Origin: Phytophthora hibernalis
Lineage: Eukaryota > Oomycota > Peronosporomycetes > Peronosporales > Peronosporaceae
Direction of reading: 5' to 3'
Length of the DNA stretch: 64,000 nt
Assembly: GCA_012656075.1 (NCBI GenBank)
Contig: JAAKBF010000203.1
Location: forward strand, 1-64,000
A program made the translations under genes and the position numbers. The notes below the pieces were generated by a model. That model had not been told where the DNA came from and ran no database searches. It saw only the letters and a list, made by a program, of their open reading frames with translations. Positions 22,170-33,665 of the stretch are shown piece by piece; position 1 is the stretch's first letter; each line of letters starts with the position of its first letter.

Positions 22170-23419
22170 CGCAGTGGCTGGCCGGTGTGTTGCGTGCACT
22201 CCGCATGCCAGTGTCCACCACCATGGCAATTGGTGCAGTTAGTTCACTGCTTCTTGTCCGATGCGCCCTTAACACGCTTGTGCTGCTGCTTGCTGCGCTT
22301 GCGTTACTTGCCATTGTCGTGGCCGGTGGACACTAGGTTGACTTGGTTGAGTTGTGCGAGTCTGCTGACGCAGCTGAGTCTGCTGGTGTTCGGCCGACCG
22401 TAGGCGTTGCAGTGCCTCTGCCAGCTTCAGGGTCTTGCAATCATTTGCGTTGATCCAGTCTCCATGTTCACGCGCCAGGTCGCGGAACACCATCACGGTG
22501 TTGGAAAGTAGTAGACTTGCATGTTTCCATTCTTTGAACTCTCCATTCGCTTGTCTTAGTGTCGTCACCTTGCGCTGGATGTCCTCGATGTACGAATCAA
22601 CGGGCTCGTTCTCGCGCAGGCGACGCGACATCAAATCCCGCAGCAGGTAGTCGGAATTGATGCCGTCGCCAGCCTCGAAGTGCTGCGTCATGACTTCGTA
22701 CAGCATCGACGGGGCGTCCATGTCTTCCGTGACCTCGCCAACCTTGAAGGTCGTGCGCAGATCCACGGACAGCGACAGCGCGAGTGCGGAGAAAGCTTTG
22801 GTCTTGCGCACGCGATACCACTCCATTTACTTGGGCCGGCGCTGTCCTTCTTCCGCATCGTAGCGCTCGGCGCCGTATGTGATGGCACCAAGCGTGCAGG
22901 TTTCGAAGTGCAGCGGCACTTCACTCTTCCAGGCCTTGTAGCCGCCTTTGGAAAACAGCTTGGGCAACTTGAGCGACAGGCTGTTGCGCAGGGCCTTGGT
23001 GTGCTCCGCCAGCTCCTTGTCATTGTAGCGGCTGCCTGGGTTCATGTTGTCCAGATTGTACTGGTCTCGAGATCCGTCGTCGCTTGGTCTTGAGGACGGT
23101 GGATTTCCAACTGAATGGTAATCCTGGTTTGTCGGCTGGCGGGTCTGCAGACCCACCAGTAGAACCCCAATCAACGGGCGACCCCCGGTATTCCGGCCAA
23201 TGAGCGAATGAGACGCTCTGCGTCAACGTGCGACAGTGTGGCGCTAGTGCGTCCAGACACCCGGAGACCATTTTCCGCCAATAGGCGCGCGAATTGGACG
23301 CTTTCCGCCAATCGGCGCGCTTCGTCGTCGGAGTTTGGCGTGACTTCGTCGGGATTGGGCGAGGTTGCAGTTCCTCCGGCTGGAGCGCTTGTCATTGGCT
23401 GCGCCCTCGTTGGGCTCAT
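22170..23419 (-). pseudogene. copia-2 gag with CCHC zinc knuckle
   Basis: The gag frame opens at the ATG inside the primer binding site (23419, MSPTRAQPM). Shifts or stops lie near 23172 and 22826. The central gag part is in 22826-22269 (YRVRKTKAFSALALSL, LMSRRLRENEPVDSYIEDI). The knuckle CTNCHGGGHWHAEC (CX2CX4HX4C) is at about 22190-22230 in a shifted frame. Gln-rich spacer follows to 21674. Confidence 0.85.
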
Positions 23420-23423
23420 AACC
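23408..23423 (-). other. copia-2 primer binding site, holding the gag start
   Basis: Minus strand GGTTATGAGCCCAACG directly inside the 5' LTR, identical over 15 bases to the copia-1 site and complementary to a Met-tRNA anticodon arm. Here the ATG of the site is in frame with gag. Confidence 0.75.
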
Positions 23424-24097
23424 TGTGGTGACGTCGTGCGCGTCATCGGGGTTGATTGTCATCTGCTTGACGGTCGCTCCGAAGTGTTGGTGCCATTGCA
23501 GTGATTGCAGTGGTGCTGCACTTCGTAGGACAGTAGATTAGAGATAATCAATAAAAGAAAGTAAACACGTAAGTGCCGGGCAAAGCCTCGACAGGAACAC
23601 TGTGCTTCCGGCGGGCTGCTTCTCGCTCCTGCAGTGTGTGCAACACGCTGCAGATTCTGTAGTGAGGAGCAGGAGCAGCCACGCCAGGAAACGCCGCGTT
23701 CCACAGTGATGTATTTAGCAGATACAAACGCTAAGTAGTTCATACAGCAACATAGTCATAGGGATAGCTCATCATCGCGGCCGTCTGTGGCCAACAGTGT
23801 TAGTCTGCATGTCTTGCATAGTCTGATTGTCTTGCGCTCATCAGCATGTTGAGCGGCACACGATCGAGCACGCAGTGCAATGACGTCGTGTGTCTGCAGC
23901 AGCATGCGCAGGATAGCCCGTAGGATAGGCAGCAGCCTTGAAGTCAGCATCAGCATCTTGGGCTCAGGCAGCTTGTCAGGCTCAGGATGCTGGCACTACA
24001 GTGGCGCTGCACTGCAATGCATGTCCGCAGCATCAGCACCTTGGGCTCAGGCAGGTTGTCGGGTTCAGGATACTGGCACTGCAGTCCATATCTCACA
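23424..24097 (-). repeat. copia-2 5' LTR
   Basis: Direct repeat of 16789-17463. Outer end TGTGAGA on the minus strand, followed by target duplication CGTAT. Confidence 0.93.
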
Positions 24098-24430
24098 CGT
24101 ATTTCTACCAAAAACAGGAACCCATTTGAGCTCATGCATGCTCGCGTTATCCATGCTACCATCACCAGAATCGTCGTCGTCCAAATCCCACATGTCCACC
24201 TTGTCTAACTCGCGCTTGATAGAGTTGGCCCAGCTGCAGTAGAATCCGTTTGCCTCCTTGCGCTTCACCTTTTGAAGAGCGACATCTTTTGGGCCACACC
24301 CTCTCATATGAGGTGGCTCTTCAGCTTGGTTGGCGGAAGGTGGTCTTGCACGACGTGCAAGTGCGGGGCGGACGCTTTTTAGGGCGACCGAGCTTCTTCT
24401 TCGGAGTACTGTGGGTATTTCGAGATGATA
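24098..24430 (-). pseudogene. AT-hook-like protein gene interrupted by copia-2
   Basis: Minus-strand coding segment with KKKLGRPKKRPPRTC, an AT-hook-like GRPKKRP core, and a possible zinc pair (CTSC). A frame change near 24330 leads to PHMRGCGPKDVALQKVKRKE and an acidic stretch (DLDDDDSGDGS). The last codon ACG ends at the copia-2 target duplication, and the frame can be continued at 16783. Start not resolved; upstream frames extend to about 24523 without a clear ATG. DNA-binding function is only an inference from the AT-hook-like motif. Confidence 0.5.
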
Positions 24431-24525
24431 ATGAAAAGCAAAAGTGAGTATGTAGCAAACACAAACGCATTTGGCGGCTAGGATCTGCCCCGCTAAGGAG
24501 TTGGTTACAACGAAGAATAACACAA

Positions 24526-25317
24526 CGCGGGACTAATAGTACTACATGTATTAATACAGTAACATTTGAGACAACTACCGAGTACTCTACATATACATGT
24601 ATTCTTGTACCTAATCTCAGACTGAGGTCCGCCAATTCAGTATGATATTGTATTGAACAGCCGTCATACTCAATAATAAAAATGCAATTCCTGGCGAAGC
24701 AATAATAAATATTGCCGCAAATTATTTGGAATCGACGAACCCCAATAATAAATATTTTTATTGGAAAACACAATTAATTATGGCTCGTGCTAGTGGTATA
24801 AAACGAGTCTACTGAAACTTAATATTTGTGGAGGTTATGTATGATTTAGAGTCTTTTTCTACATAGTATAAACTTTGAAGTCGCCTGTAGGACGGATGTC
24901 ATCTTGCTTCAAATCATGAAAGTCGGAGATGCCGACAGGAAAACTACACCCGAGCCTCACCCTTAAAAACCCTGAAAGCGGTGACACAACCCTAAGCCGA
25001 GCTAGGTGTGACCCTGCTTGGTCCTGGTTTAAGCCCGCATGCTGCGCACACGGATCTTTAAACCGCAGGCGTTGTTTCGGCCTGCCGAGCGAGTTGGTTT
25101 CACCATCCTTTATCCCGGGGATGTGTTGTTTTGTACCACTAGTCAGTTCCATTAATTATTGTGTCGCCCGATTTAATTCCGACCTCTGATCTCAATAGAA
25201 ATTACTGAGTTATCAGTCACGGTTTGATGGTGACACAACCTGTTCGTGACTAAACTGTCAATACATACACAGTACACAAGCTAAAAATCCACTCGGACAG
25301 ACATCACCGCTGCGTCT
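24526..25317. other. Gene-free stretch with a possible solo LTR
   Basis: 24530-24860 is AT-rich with TAATAATAAAT runs and no gene. 24880-25245 is GC-richer with repeated GGTGACACAACC at about 24980 and 25229, no good protein, and an LTR-like feel on the minus strand. No matching LTR or target duplication was found. Confidence 0.35.
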
Positions 25318-27410
25318 TCAGTTTCGCGGGGCCCTACGCATCTCGTAGATGGCCAGGGTGGCCATGGTTACAATGACACAAAGGGTTGCAGCAGCCACGG
25401 GGATCGCAAGACTCGAAGCTGCCAGCGACAGGAAACTCGGAGTTGCGGGCTTCGCCTTGATTTTGTCTTGTGGGGTCGGTGGATGTCGTCTTGCACCGAT
25501 TGTTCTGCGGAGTGAGGAGATGACCTGCGACGACGACCCGGTGCAGTCTTGCTCCTTTTAACGCGCTTGCTGGCGTTTCGGTGCAACATAGAGCGAGACG
25601 GAGGCGGAGGTGATCGTGACTCGCTGCTCGCTGTGTCTTGCCAGTGATTTTCGTGTCTCTGCCGATCGATTCTGTTGTTGCCGTTCATCGACGATGAACT
25701 GCGCTGCTTGGCCCGCAACTTCAGATTCCGAGATGAAGACCTGGTGCTGGAGCTTGCTTGGCTTATTGCACTGTATGTGGGTGAATCGGGGAGGCTGAGA
25801 GTGATCGCTGCGAGTGACAACGCCCACTAGGGACTCGCTCAATTGGTTTGGGTGTCAATGCCAGGGATTCCGCTCGGTTTGGCGGCGGAATGCCTTCGCT
25901 GCTTGACGGGACCATAGGCACTGGAACCAATGGACCTGCCCCTCCTGACATGGGAGATGCCATCGTGTGTGATCGCAACATCTTTCGACCATGGCGGTGC
26001 CGATGGTTGAAGCGTGTTGGCGACGGGATAGACCATCCACCTTCTTCATCTTTGCCGTTGTAAGATTCGCCATCTTGGTGCTCCTCCACACTCGGCACAG
26101 ACGAAGACGCCCGGATTGAAGCGTCAGTGACTCCAACACAGCAGCCTGGGCCCACGTCGTCCCGACGGCTAGGTCATCGTGAAGCACTTGATTTTCATCG
26201 CTGCTAATGTTGCTGCTAACGTCGCCATCGCTGGAGAATCCATCATCTTCTTCTTCCGATAGAGCAGCGGGATCCGATTCGGGCGGCCAAGCTCTTATCT
26301 GAGCATCTTCGATAAGCTTCGAGCTAATCTGCATTTCCTGTCTGACTAGAATGAACTGTGGAGTCACATACAAGCAATAGTGCGTGAGTCGCTTTCAGCA
26401 CGAGGTTTACTTCGAATGTAAAGCACCATCGGACCTCGATGTCACTGAAGAGAATGTCACGGTAGAGCACCATGATCTGCAAAAGGTCGATCGCGACAGT
26501 GTCCTGTCGTTCACTTTTCCGAGCAGTCTACATTGCGTGAAGCAGCAATGGGAGGTTGTTAGCATTGCTACAGATATTGAGGTACGAGCCCAATCAACTC
26601 ACCATGCTTTCAAACTCGGAGGACTCGCTGAACACGTGGTGGTGCTTGTCCGCAATCGTTTTCAGCAGCGGTTGCACGTCACCATTGACAAGTGCAATGA
26701 GGTCCCATAGCGCCAGCAAACGCAGTAGGCAATGCCGCACTTCCCGCTCCAGGCGATCCAATACGCTGCGGATGGCAAGTAGCGTTGTGAGCGCCGGCGG
26801 TACAGCCATACTCTCACGCAGCAGCACCTTCTTGTGACGTGTGTACAGCTCCAACGGCACCAAGGGGCCCATGAGGTTGCGAAAGCTCACTTCTAGCAGC
26901 TCGTCGAGAACGCCCAGTTGGCCAACGATGGAGTTTGCTTCAATGCTCGAAGTGAGAAGATCCCGAGGACTCGAAACCTCCGTGTCTTCCGGTCCATTGT
27001 TGTTGTTCAGGTCCGACGAGGAGGGGGACGAGAAGCCCTGCCACTCTCCCCGTTCCTTCTGCACACTCTCGAGTAGCGAGACATACAGGATCTTGGCCTG
27101 GCGAGTGACTGTGCTGTCTCGAGCCGACTCGTCGTAGTGACCGCTGCGGTTGATCACTGCGAAGAGCACAGAGGCCACGGTGCCCACGGACTGCGCACAG
27201 GAACCGAACACGGCGCTGCGCTGCATCAGTCTCTCGCTCTCTAGTTGTTGCGAAGGTGAAGACGCAGCCTTCTTCTGGTCAGCTCGGGGCTTGATCGAGC
27301 GGTTCGGAGGTGGCGTTCGCCGGAAATACTTGCCAAGGCCCGATGACGACGACGGAGCCGAAGACGCTTTCGGGCTGGCAACGAGGCGCTGCCATTCAAT
27401 TGTGGTAACT
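25318..27410 (-). CDS. Unrecognised protein with C-terminal membrane segment
   Basis: I cannot name this gene. A long exon (about 27410 to 26600) has a Ser/Pro-rich start (SSAPSSSSGLGKYFRRTPPPNR) and then a helical region (VASVLFAVINRSGHYDESAR, RQAKILYVSLLESVQKERGEW, LLRLLALWDLIALVNGD). A donor GTGAGT after ESM at about 26600 and an acceptor CTCCACAG at about 26355 join it to a second exon (ISSKLIEDAQIRAWPPES, acidic-Ser stretch). Two or three frame changes follow at about 26165, 25850 and 25480. The last part is basic (KRVKRSKTAPGRRRRSS), then a hydrophobic segment (LAIPVAAATLCVIVTMATLAIY) and stop at 25318. This could be a tail-anchored membrane protein. The first exon start is unresolved. 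Confidence 0.5.
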
Positions 27411-27439
27411 TACGCCAACAAGACCCGCGATCGAGCAGG

Positions 27440-28158
27440 GCACGCTTTCTCAACTCCAACTATTAATACTAGTAGTACCTACGTTTCGCAGCGGGGGCGC
27501 GATCTTGAAAAATAGAAAGAGGCACCAACGCCGGGCGTGCATGGTCCCAAGCTCATTTACTCGACTAGGGGAGTTCTAAACGCTGGCAACATAGTTTTTG
27601 CACACAGTTCCGGACCACCGGCAGCGCCAACAGTCGCCCATACAAAGTTGAGGCTAAACTGACGCACTTTTTTCATCATTTTGCAGCGTTGTCCTCCTTT
27701 TGCAGGAGATCCAGAGCTTCCAAAGGCTTACGATTTTTCCTTGTATGGACCGGACCGACTTGGCTTTCTACGCTAATCAACGTTGCATGCAGGTGGCTAC
27801 TGCCCCGAATGAGCAAGTTTTTGTGTGTTGTGTGCTCCTGGCCTCGATACTCTTTACCCGACGAGTGAGCAGCCGAGTCGACGACATTGATGGGAAACCT
27901 CCGTGGAAGTTGAGGACACACAAGGAGCTGCTGAAAACAAGTAGGAAATGACGCCACGAGGGCGCAGAAACTAACTCGACGGCAGGGGTCGGAAAATACA
28001 GTATAGTATTGCATTGCAAAACATTAAAAGCCGTAATAATCATTTCAATACTCCAGCCGACAATAATATAAATTTATTGCAATTATTGATTCTTTGGGAA
28101 ACCCTATATAACTTGCTGTTTGTATGGACCGGTGGAAATTCAGTCAAATAGCTTCAAT
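27440..28158. other. Interval with only a small doubtful ORF
   Basis: A 68-codon plus-strand ORF at 27745-27951 (MDRTDLAFYANQRC...) has no known match by eye, and an overlapping minus ORF exists. The rest is AT-rich. No gene supported. Confidence 0.4.
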
Positions 28159-28301
28159 AGAGGATGTTAGCAAACTCGTAAATTACCGATACGACTTCCG
28201 ACACGCGTGTTTATGTTTTCGGTATTTACGACATTTCCAACTATGTTAGCAATCTCGTAAAAAGTTATCTTATTTACGAAATCACACTGACTCCCTCAAC
28301 C

Positions 28302-28680
28302 ATGGAGCTCGCTTTCCTGACCCGAGACCCGCGCACCCGTCTTGCGCTTCTACTTCGCGCGTTACCCAGTGAGCCCGAGCGGCCTATCATCCCAGACATC
28401 CGCTTTCGGCTCGACGAGCGCAGTAATGCATACTGCAAGGTGTATTATCGCTTCACGAAGGAGGAAATTCGTCAGCTCACGACCACGCTGCAATTTCCAG
28501 ACGTCATTATCACGCGAGAGCGAACGAAATGCCACAGTGGCGAGGCCCAATGCATCTTTTAGAGCGGCTGACATATCCAAACCGCTGGAGCGATCAGGAA
28601 ACCAAGTACGGACGTCGCTACCCTAGGCTCAGCAACATATTCTACTTTGTGCTTCGATTTGTTCTTATACCACGCTTTGA
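28302..28680 (+). pseudogene. Harbinger-like DDE transposase N-terminal remnant
   Basis: MELAFLTRDPRTR is followed by YYRFTKEEIRQLTTTLQFPD and VIITRERTKC, the region that precedes the DDE core in oomycete PIF/Harbinger transposases. After a shift at about 28555 it continues LLERLTYPNRWSDQETKYGR and LSNIFYFVLRF, then stops. The catalytic DDE domain itself is absent, so the copy cannot transpose alone. Confidence 0.75.
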
Positions 28681-28894
28681 GCGCTTTGAAGCGATCCGCA
28701 CATGCACAACCGGAGAAAGGCATCCGCAATGATGCGGATGCAGAGTTAGCGACATCCTCCCATGCTTTTTCCACGTCGCCGTGCTCAGCAGCGTATGGAG
28801 CGTACCTAGGGATAGCATACAAAAGTACTAGGTCTTGCTCCTCGGTGAATTTCCCACGTGTGCTTCGCTTTGACTTGGCGGCTTTGGCAGACAC
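28559..28894 (-). CDS. Myb/SANT-like DNA-binding protein of the Harbinger element
   Basis: MSAKAAKSKRSTRGKFTEEQD is followed by a trihelix/Myb-like pattern with spaced aromatic residues (YAPYAAEHGDVEKAWEDVAN, DRFKALKAWYKNKSKHK). About 80 residues look real. The tail to 28559 overlaps the transposase remnant on the other strand and is probably chance. In intact Harbinger elements this protein helps the transposase reach the ends. Confidence 0.6.
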   Translation of the reverse strand: MSAKAAKSKRSTRGKFTEEQDLVLLYAIPRYAPYAAEHGDVEKAWEDVANSASASLRMPFSGCACADRFKALKAWYKNKSKHKVEYVAEPRVATSVLGFLIAPAVWICQPL

Positions 28895-29357
28895 TGTAGC
28901 AGGAGACTGTTCGCCAGAAGAGGGGGATCGCTTGGAACGGGCGGGTTGACGGTGGTAGAAGAAGGAGGAGGGAGCTCGGCGACGTCTTCAGGTGGCATGA
29001 GCCTTGGTGCCTCTGGTGCTGAGGGGGAAATTGGGAGTAGTAGAAATACCCAATCAAAAGCCGAGTCATGTCGTCAGAGCTCTTACGACTTTCTTGGAGA
29101 ATTCCGTACGTACACGACTGCCATTCTACGAGATCGAGCACATAGACAGTACACTGCGCGTTTCTTTGTCTCCATCTCGTAAAATACGATTTTGCTAACA
29201 TCCCCTAATAATAATATATTCAATTTCGTGTCCTCCCGTAATAAATATTTCCGTACAAAAATACAGTAATTGCAAAACCGCAATTATTTTTCCGAGCCCT
29301 GCTCGACGGTCCGAGTCTCACCTTCAGGAATCGCGGACACTTCCGGGAACTTCTCGG

Positions 29358-31440
29358 CTAGCCAGCAAAGACGAGCGTTAACCAGAAAATCAGCGAAGCA
29401 AACCCCGGAGCTGCAAACCCAGCAGCAGCAGCAATAGCCATGTGTGGATCATGCATCGGGATGAATCCTTGATGCTGAATCACTCGCCTGTGACGAAGGA
29501 TGACGGCGCGCTGGTCGGCGATTACCACCCGAGCAAAACGGAGAGGCTGGGTATTACCATCACATAATGCCCGAGCCGACTCTTGGAGCTGCTTGGAAGA
29601 AATTCCCTGGAGAAGGGAGAAAGCTGCGTCCTTCTCGGCGATAGCCTTTTGAAGCAACTCGATTTGATTATCGCGATCTGCGACTTGTTACTTGAAATCG
29701 ACCACGTGAGAAAAGGCCGAGTCGACTTCAGCTTGTTGAGATTGCCTCACTTGGTTAAGAGCAGCAATCGACTCGGCTAGTGTCTTGCGGAGTGACGCCA
29801 GCAGATATGTCGACTTGGACGCTGCAACTTTCCAAATGTCACGTTTATTCTGCGCTACCTTAAGCTGAAATTCTAACTCAACCTTCGAGACTACAGCCGA
29901 GTCTAGACGACGGTTCAAGGCAGCATTCATGGTACTAGCAGCATGAAGATCAGCCTGAAGCTCAGCTACCGTCGCCGACTGATCGGCGAGCTGATAATCG
30001 TCACGAAGTGCGTCCAATATTTTCTCGGTGCTTCGGGAGTTCAGCACGGCGTGACGCTGGATACGATTCCACAGCCTAGGAGGGCGAGTTAGCTCATTTC
30101 CAATCATTCAAGCTAACTCAGCGTTCTCATCCTCATCTCCTCGTGCATGGTAGTCTCGAGAGAGGTGAGGCTCACTCGTTCCACCAAGTCCGACTGATAT
30201 TTGGCGTCCGAAGTGGTGTCGCCTGGTGGACTCGGAAACGAGGAGGAAGCGTGCGAGAAGATGGCTCAGAATCAGGAACTGTCTCCTGAGAAGTTGTCAG
30301 ATCAATGGTCGAGTTCTCCCGACCACTTCTGACCCCAGAAACGCTTTTCCCACTAACCACCAACTCAGCGAACGGATACGCATCTCTGTGAGAAGACAAC
30401 ACGGTCGGAGGAAGAGAGGTTTGACTTTCTCGAAGACACAACAAGTCAGTACACACTCCATACCGCAAAAACACCAAGAAGAAAACGAACTGAAGACGAC
30501 GGCGATGCTGTAGGAGACATCGTGTAGCTTGACGACTGCCAACGGCGCAGGGTGAAGCTGGAAGGAATGCGACTGAAGAAGGTTTTAACGCTCACCAGCC
30601 CGGCTCGCATCATAACCGGCGCAGTTGTGCAGTAATTTCGAGTTTCGGCGTACACCTCAACTAGTACCAGCCTGAACAAGGAGTAGTGGACACTTAGCAC
30701 TGGTGATGCACGGTAGTGACTCGGCTGGGCAAACGGAGACACGGTCTTAGGACCTAAGGAGTATGGTACAAGGGTACTAGTCGATTCTAAGGAGTGGTGA
30801 TCGACAGTACACCCTGTAAGAGCCTTAGGAGCTGTGGCTACCAGTACCGACTCGGCGGATCTTCCGGATACAATTATCCGGACAATAGCCGAGCTCAACG
30901 GTCGGCACTAGACTGGAGGGACGGAGCGGGCGCTAGAGAGACGCGGACGAGATCCATAACGACCGCACCAAACTGAAATATTGTATGAGCGCGTGTCAAC
31001 GGACAGCGATCCAGCTCAAGGGGCATCCACGGGATATCAGAGCCGGCGAACTCGGTTGAAGAGTCCGCTGAACTCAAAACGGCCCCATTTCATTTGATAT
31101 TTGTAAAGGATATTTAGGAACCAAAGAAAAGTACCATTCAGGCCCCATAATATAACAGAACTAACAGAGCAGAATTTCTAAGTCCAAGACAAGTGTAGAC
31201 CTCTCCGGTAAGCCACTGCACGGGCTGGGTTAAACCTGCCGTTGACACTCGAGAGGCATAGCTTGTAGGATGTTGACTGGTAGCGCCAAGAGAATACGGG
31301 GAAGGGCGTGTCTCGCTACGCGCGAAGAAGAAATCTTGCCGAACTCGGCGAGTCGGTACCCAGGTGCCCATAACAATTTCAGCAGAGTAGCTTTTGCCTC
31401 GGCGACCCGTAAACGCGCTCGCGCGCCGTCGTCCATCTTT
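29358..31440 (-). pseudogene. Antisense ORF cluster, probable gypsy-associated coiled-coil gene
   Basis: A chain of minus-strand frames with no recognised domain. From the right: a basic segment at 31436-31138 (MGTWVPTRRVRQDFF, QPVQWLTGEVYTCLGL), frames at 31077-30895 and 30898-30446, a Ser/Thr-rich segment at 30477-30172 (STIDLTTSQETVPDSE), then a long coiled coil at 30107-29688 (SATVAELQADLHAAST, VSKVELEFQLKVAQNK). It ends 29657-29358 with an Ala-rich hydrophobic tail (MAIAAAAGFAAPGFASLIFW). Position and strand relative to the LTR at 31762 match the antisense ORF at the end of the gypsy pol at 39.03-39.62 kb. Stops and shifts occur throughout. Confidence 0.45.
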
Positions 31441-31761
31441 TGGTGGAGGGCACAGGGATAAGTACAGTGGTTAGCGGAACTCGGCTGTACCCCTGGATTG
31501 GTTTCCTGGTATTCAACGAGAGTGAGACACTACCTATCCCGGAAGGGCCGGATCGCTAGGGGACAACCCGGCGCAGACCAACAACGCCGACCTAACTCAG
31601 CGATTATTTTGATTGTAAGGTAGAAATTGTGTGTTTTTGCAACACCACATCACAAACATGGTCTCGAGTTGAATTGTAGGGCACCGCTTAGCTAGGATTA
31701 GCAGAAAGGCACCGGCAGAAGGACTTGGGGTATCAATGTAATGGTCGTCCAGTACTCATCG

Positions 31762-32097
31762 TGTAGCGGGGCTACTAGAAGAGTGACCGAGTCACTCTTC
31801 CGAGATGGATACACATCGACTCCGCGTCACAAATGGGGTGGGACACACCATGGGCACGTCACCGACGTGCCACAGCCAACAGTTCATATTAAATATAGGA
31901 TAAACAATACGTTACTTAGAAATTGTATTACAGGCCAATTTAAGGTACACCTTTAAATACACTCAGTCTTTAAACTACGCTATTCTAGCCACTCAGCTCC
32001 CGCAGACCAGGACCTCGTGAACTGCCGTTCACTAAGAGTTTGTATACTCTTGAAGCTACGCTTCCTCAAGCAAAGGTGCTTGTGTGACCCCGTCACA
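31762..32097 (+). repeat. gypsy 5' LTR (probable)
   Basis: Bounds proposed from matching ends TGTAGCGGGG and CCCCGTCACA (inverted, imperfect). A TTTAAATACACTCAG TATA-like box lies at about 31952, and a TGGTAGCAC primer-site-like sequence starts two bases after the end. Without the partner LTR the exact bounds are inferred. Confidence 0.55.
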
Positions 32098-32181
32098 CTT
32101 GGTAGCACTTGTAGTGAATCCTACAGCTACGGGGGTAGATTGAACTACCTGATCCTCTGTGGTCTCAAGAATTGAGTCAAC

Positions 32182-33190
32182 ATGGATCGCAGTGAGTTTC
32201 CTCACTTGACCGACTCGCAGTTCGAGTCTGTCCGGAAGATGGCAGGCATCTTCGGAAGAGATGCCTTGCAGAACTTGGTAATGTCAACACATGCCGAGCA
32301 GGTCGAACGCGTGAGTGACGCTTATGAACAAGGGCTCATCGCCCATGTGCAGGGCAAACTGCAGGCCCGGCCTTCGGAGCCAAGGCCGATGCAGCCCAAG
32401 CCGTTGAGGGTGAAGGTTCAGTCATATGACGGGGAGGAAGGTGAAAACCTTCACTTCTGGACGCGAGAAGTCGAGCTGGCCATGGACGCAGCCCTTCTCT
32501 CGTCCGAGCAACTTCGAGTCGCTTTCGCGCTCTTCAATATCGGTGGTCGAGCCAAGACTTGGGCGTATACGCGCGAAGCGACAACCCCTGGATGTTTCAC
32601 ATCATGGGCCCAGCTGTGTGAACAACTTAGAGCCGCATTTCTACCGGCGAACTATGAGTATCGCCAGCGCTCTCGCTTTCTCGCTTGTAAGCAAGGGAAG
32701 CATAAGCTGCACGAGTATATCCAGGAGATGTGAGTACTCGCGGCGTCTCTGGTGGAGAACCCCAACCTGAACACATCACGGTGACCGTGTACATGGACGG
32801 CCTGAGCGTTGGTCCAACTGTTCCGCGTGCAGGCCAACACCATGGAGGCGGCCGTCCAGTTCGCTATCCAAGAGAAGTACAGCCACAAACAGGCTCGTAC
32901 TCCTGTGGCTGCTTGGCACTATTCATATACGGGCACTGCCGTAGGCGGTGCCGGCCAAGATGTGGCGGAGGTCCAGTCCCTATGGACTTGGGCCTGGCCG
33001 AGCAGAACGACATCCGCCGCTTCGACTGCGGCAAGGTCGGGCACATGAAACGTGCCTGCCCTGCGGGCGGACAAAGGACGCGTTTCCTCCTCGCCCTTCT
33101 GGTCTTAACGGACGTTGGCAGAAGCCGCGATCCCAAGGCCAGGGAACGCAGGCAACCAGGGGCGGGGCGACATGCTGGGGAAAGACTAAG
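32182..33190 (+). pseudogene. gypsy gag
   Basis: ATG 32182 (MDRSEFPHLTDSQFES) begins a capsid-like helical region (LHFWTREVELAMDAALL, AFLPANYEYRQRSRFL). A shift after YIQEM at about 32730 leads to the rest of capsid. The zinc knuckle at 33011-33058 reads RRFDCGKVGHMKRAC, so the first Cys of CX2CX4HX4C is Arg (33018-33020) and the knuckle is broken. Confidence 0.85.
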
Positions 33191-33269
33191 ATTTCATGAG
33201 AGGTGCGTGGATGGCACGCTCCATGGAGGCTTAGCCCCTGAGAGTCTCTGTACTCTCGAAGCGCAGAAG

Positions 33270-33665
33270 GGCAGCGGAGGGCTGATTTTAGTACACGCAA
33301 GTGTACGGGGATTCAATCATCCTTTAAGAATTCAGATTGATTCTGGGGCGTCCAAAAACTTTACACGCCGCCAGCGGTCGCCCAAAATGCGGACAGGTAC
33401 GCCGATGCTCTGCGAGAAAGCAAAGGCAACGGGCAAGTCTCAGTCAGACTTGCCAACGGATCTGTGGTAGAAGTACCTAAGGTCCTTATGGATCTTGCAG
33501 TCAAGTCCGAAGACTTCGACTCGACTGAACGATTCATCGTTCTTGATATGGACAAGTTTGATTTGATCCTGGGCATGACATGGTTCGAAAAGCATGAGCC
33601 CTAGATCGACTGGCGCGGGAAAGCTAAAGGGAAAGCCGGCCTGCGGCTTCTGACAGAGCCTTGGT
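33270..33665 (+). pseudogene. gypsy aspartic protease remnant
   Basis: Protease start LRIQIDSGASKNFTRR has the DSGA triad. Downstream the frame shifts at about 33370 to AND-like sequence and a second conserved patch (MDKFDLILGMTWFEKHEP) and reaches a stop at 33602. The catalytic Asp is kept. Confidence 0.8.

Larger units (their letters stand above)
16789..24097 (-). mobile_element. Copia-type LTR retrotransposon (copia-2), decayed
   Basis: Second Ty1/copia element, about 7.3 kb, minus strand. LTRs of about 675 bases begin TGTG and end CACA, with the target duplication CGTAT at 16784-16788 and 24098-24102. The two LTRs differ at only about a dozen positions, so it is young. Gag, protease, integrase, RT and RNase H are all recognisable but interrupted. 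It has low sequence similarity to copia-1 in protein and LTR, yet shares the same primer binding site. Confidence 0.93.
28160..29205. mobile_element. PIF/Harbinger-like element, internally deleted
   Basis: About 26-base inverted ends (GGATGTTAGCAAA.TCGTA..TTAC) at 28160-28186 and 29179-29205 bound 1.05 kb. The left end has a second, internal copy of ATGTTAGCAATCTCGTAAA at about 28233. TA lies next to both ends, but a full three-base duplication is not clear. Inside are a transposase N-terminal remnant on the plus strand and a Myb-like ORF on the minus strand, the two proteins usually carried by PIF/Harbinger elements. Confidence 0.75.

Noticed and set aside
24880..25245. Solo LTR
   Set aside because: No matching partner or target duplication could be seen; only repeated GGTGACACAACC supports it.
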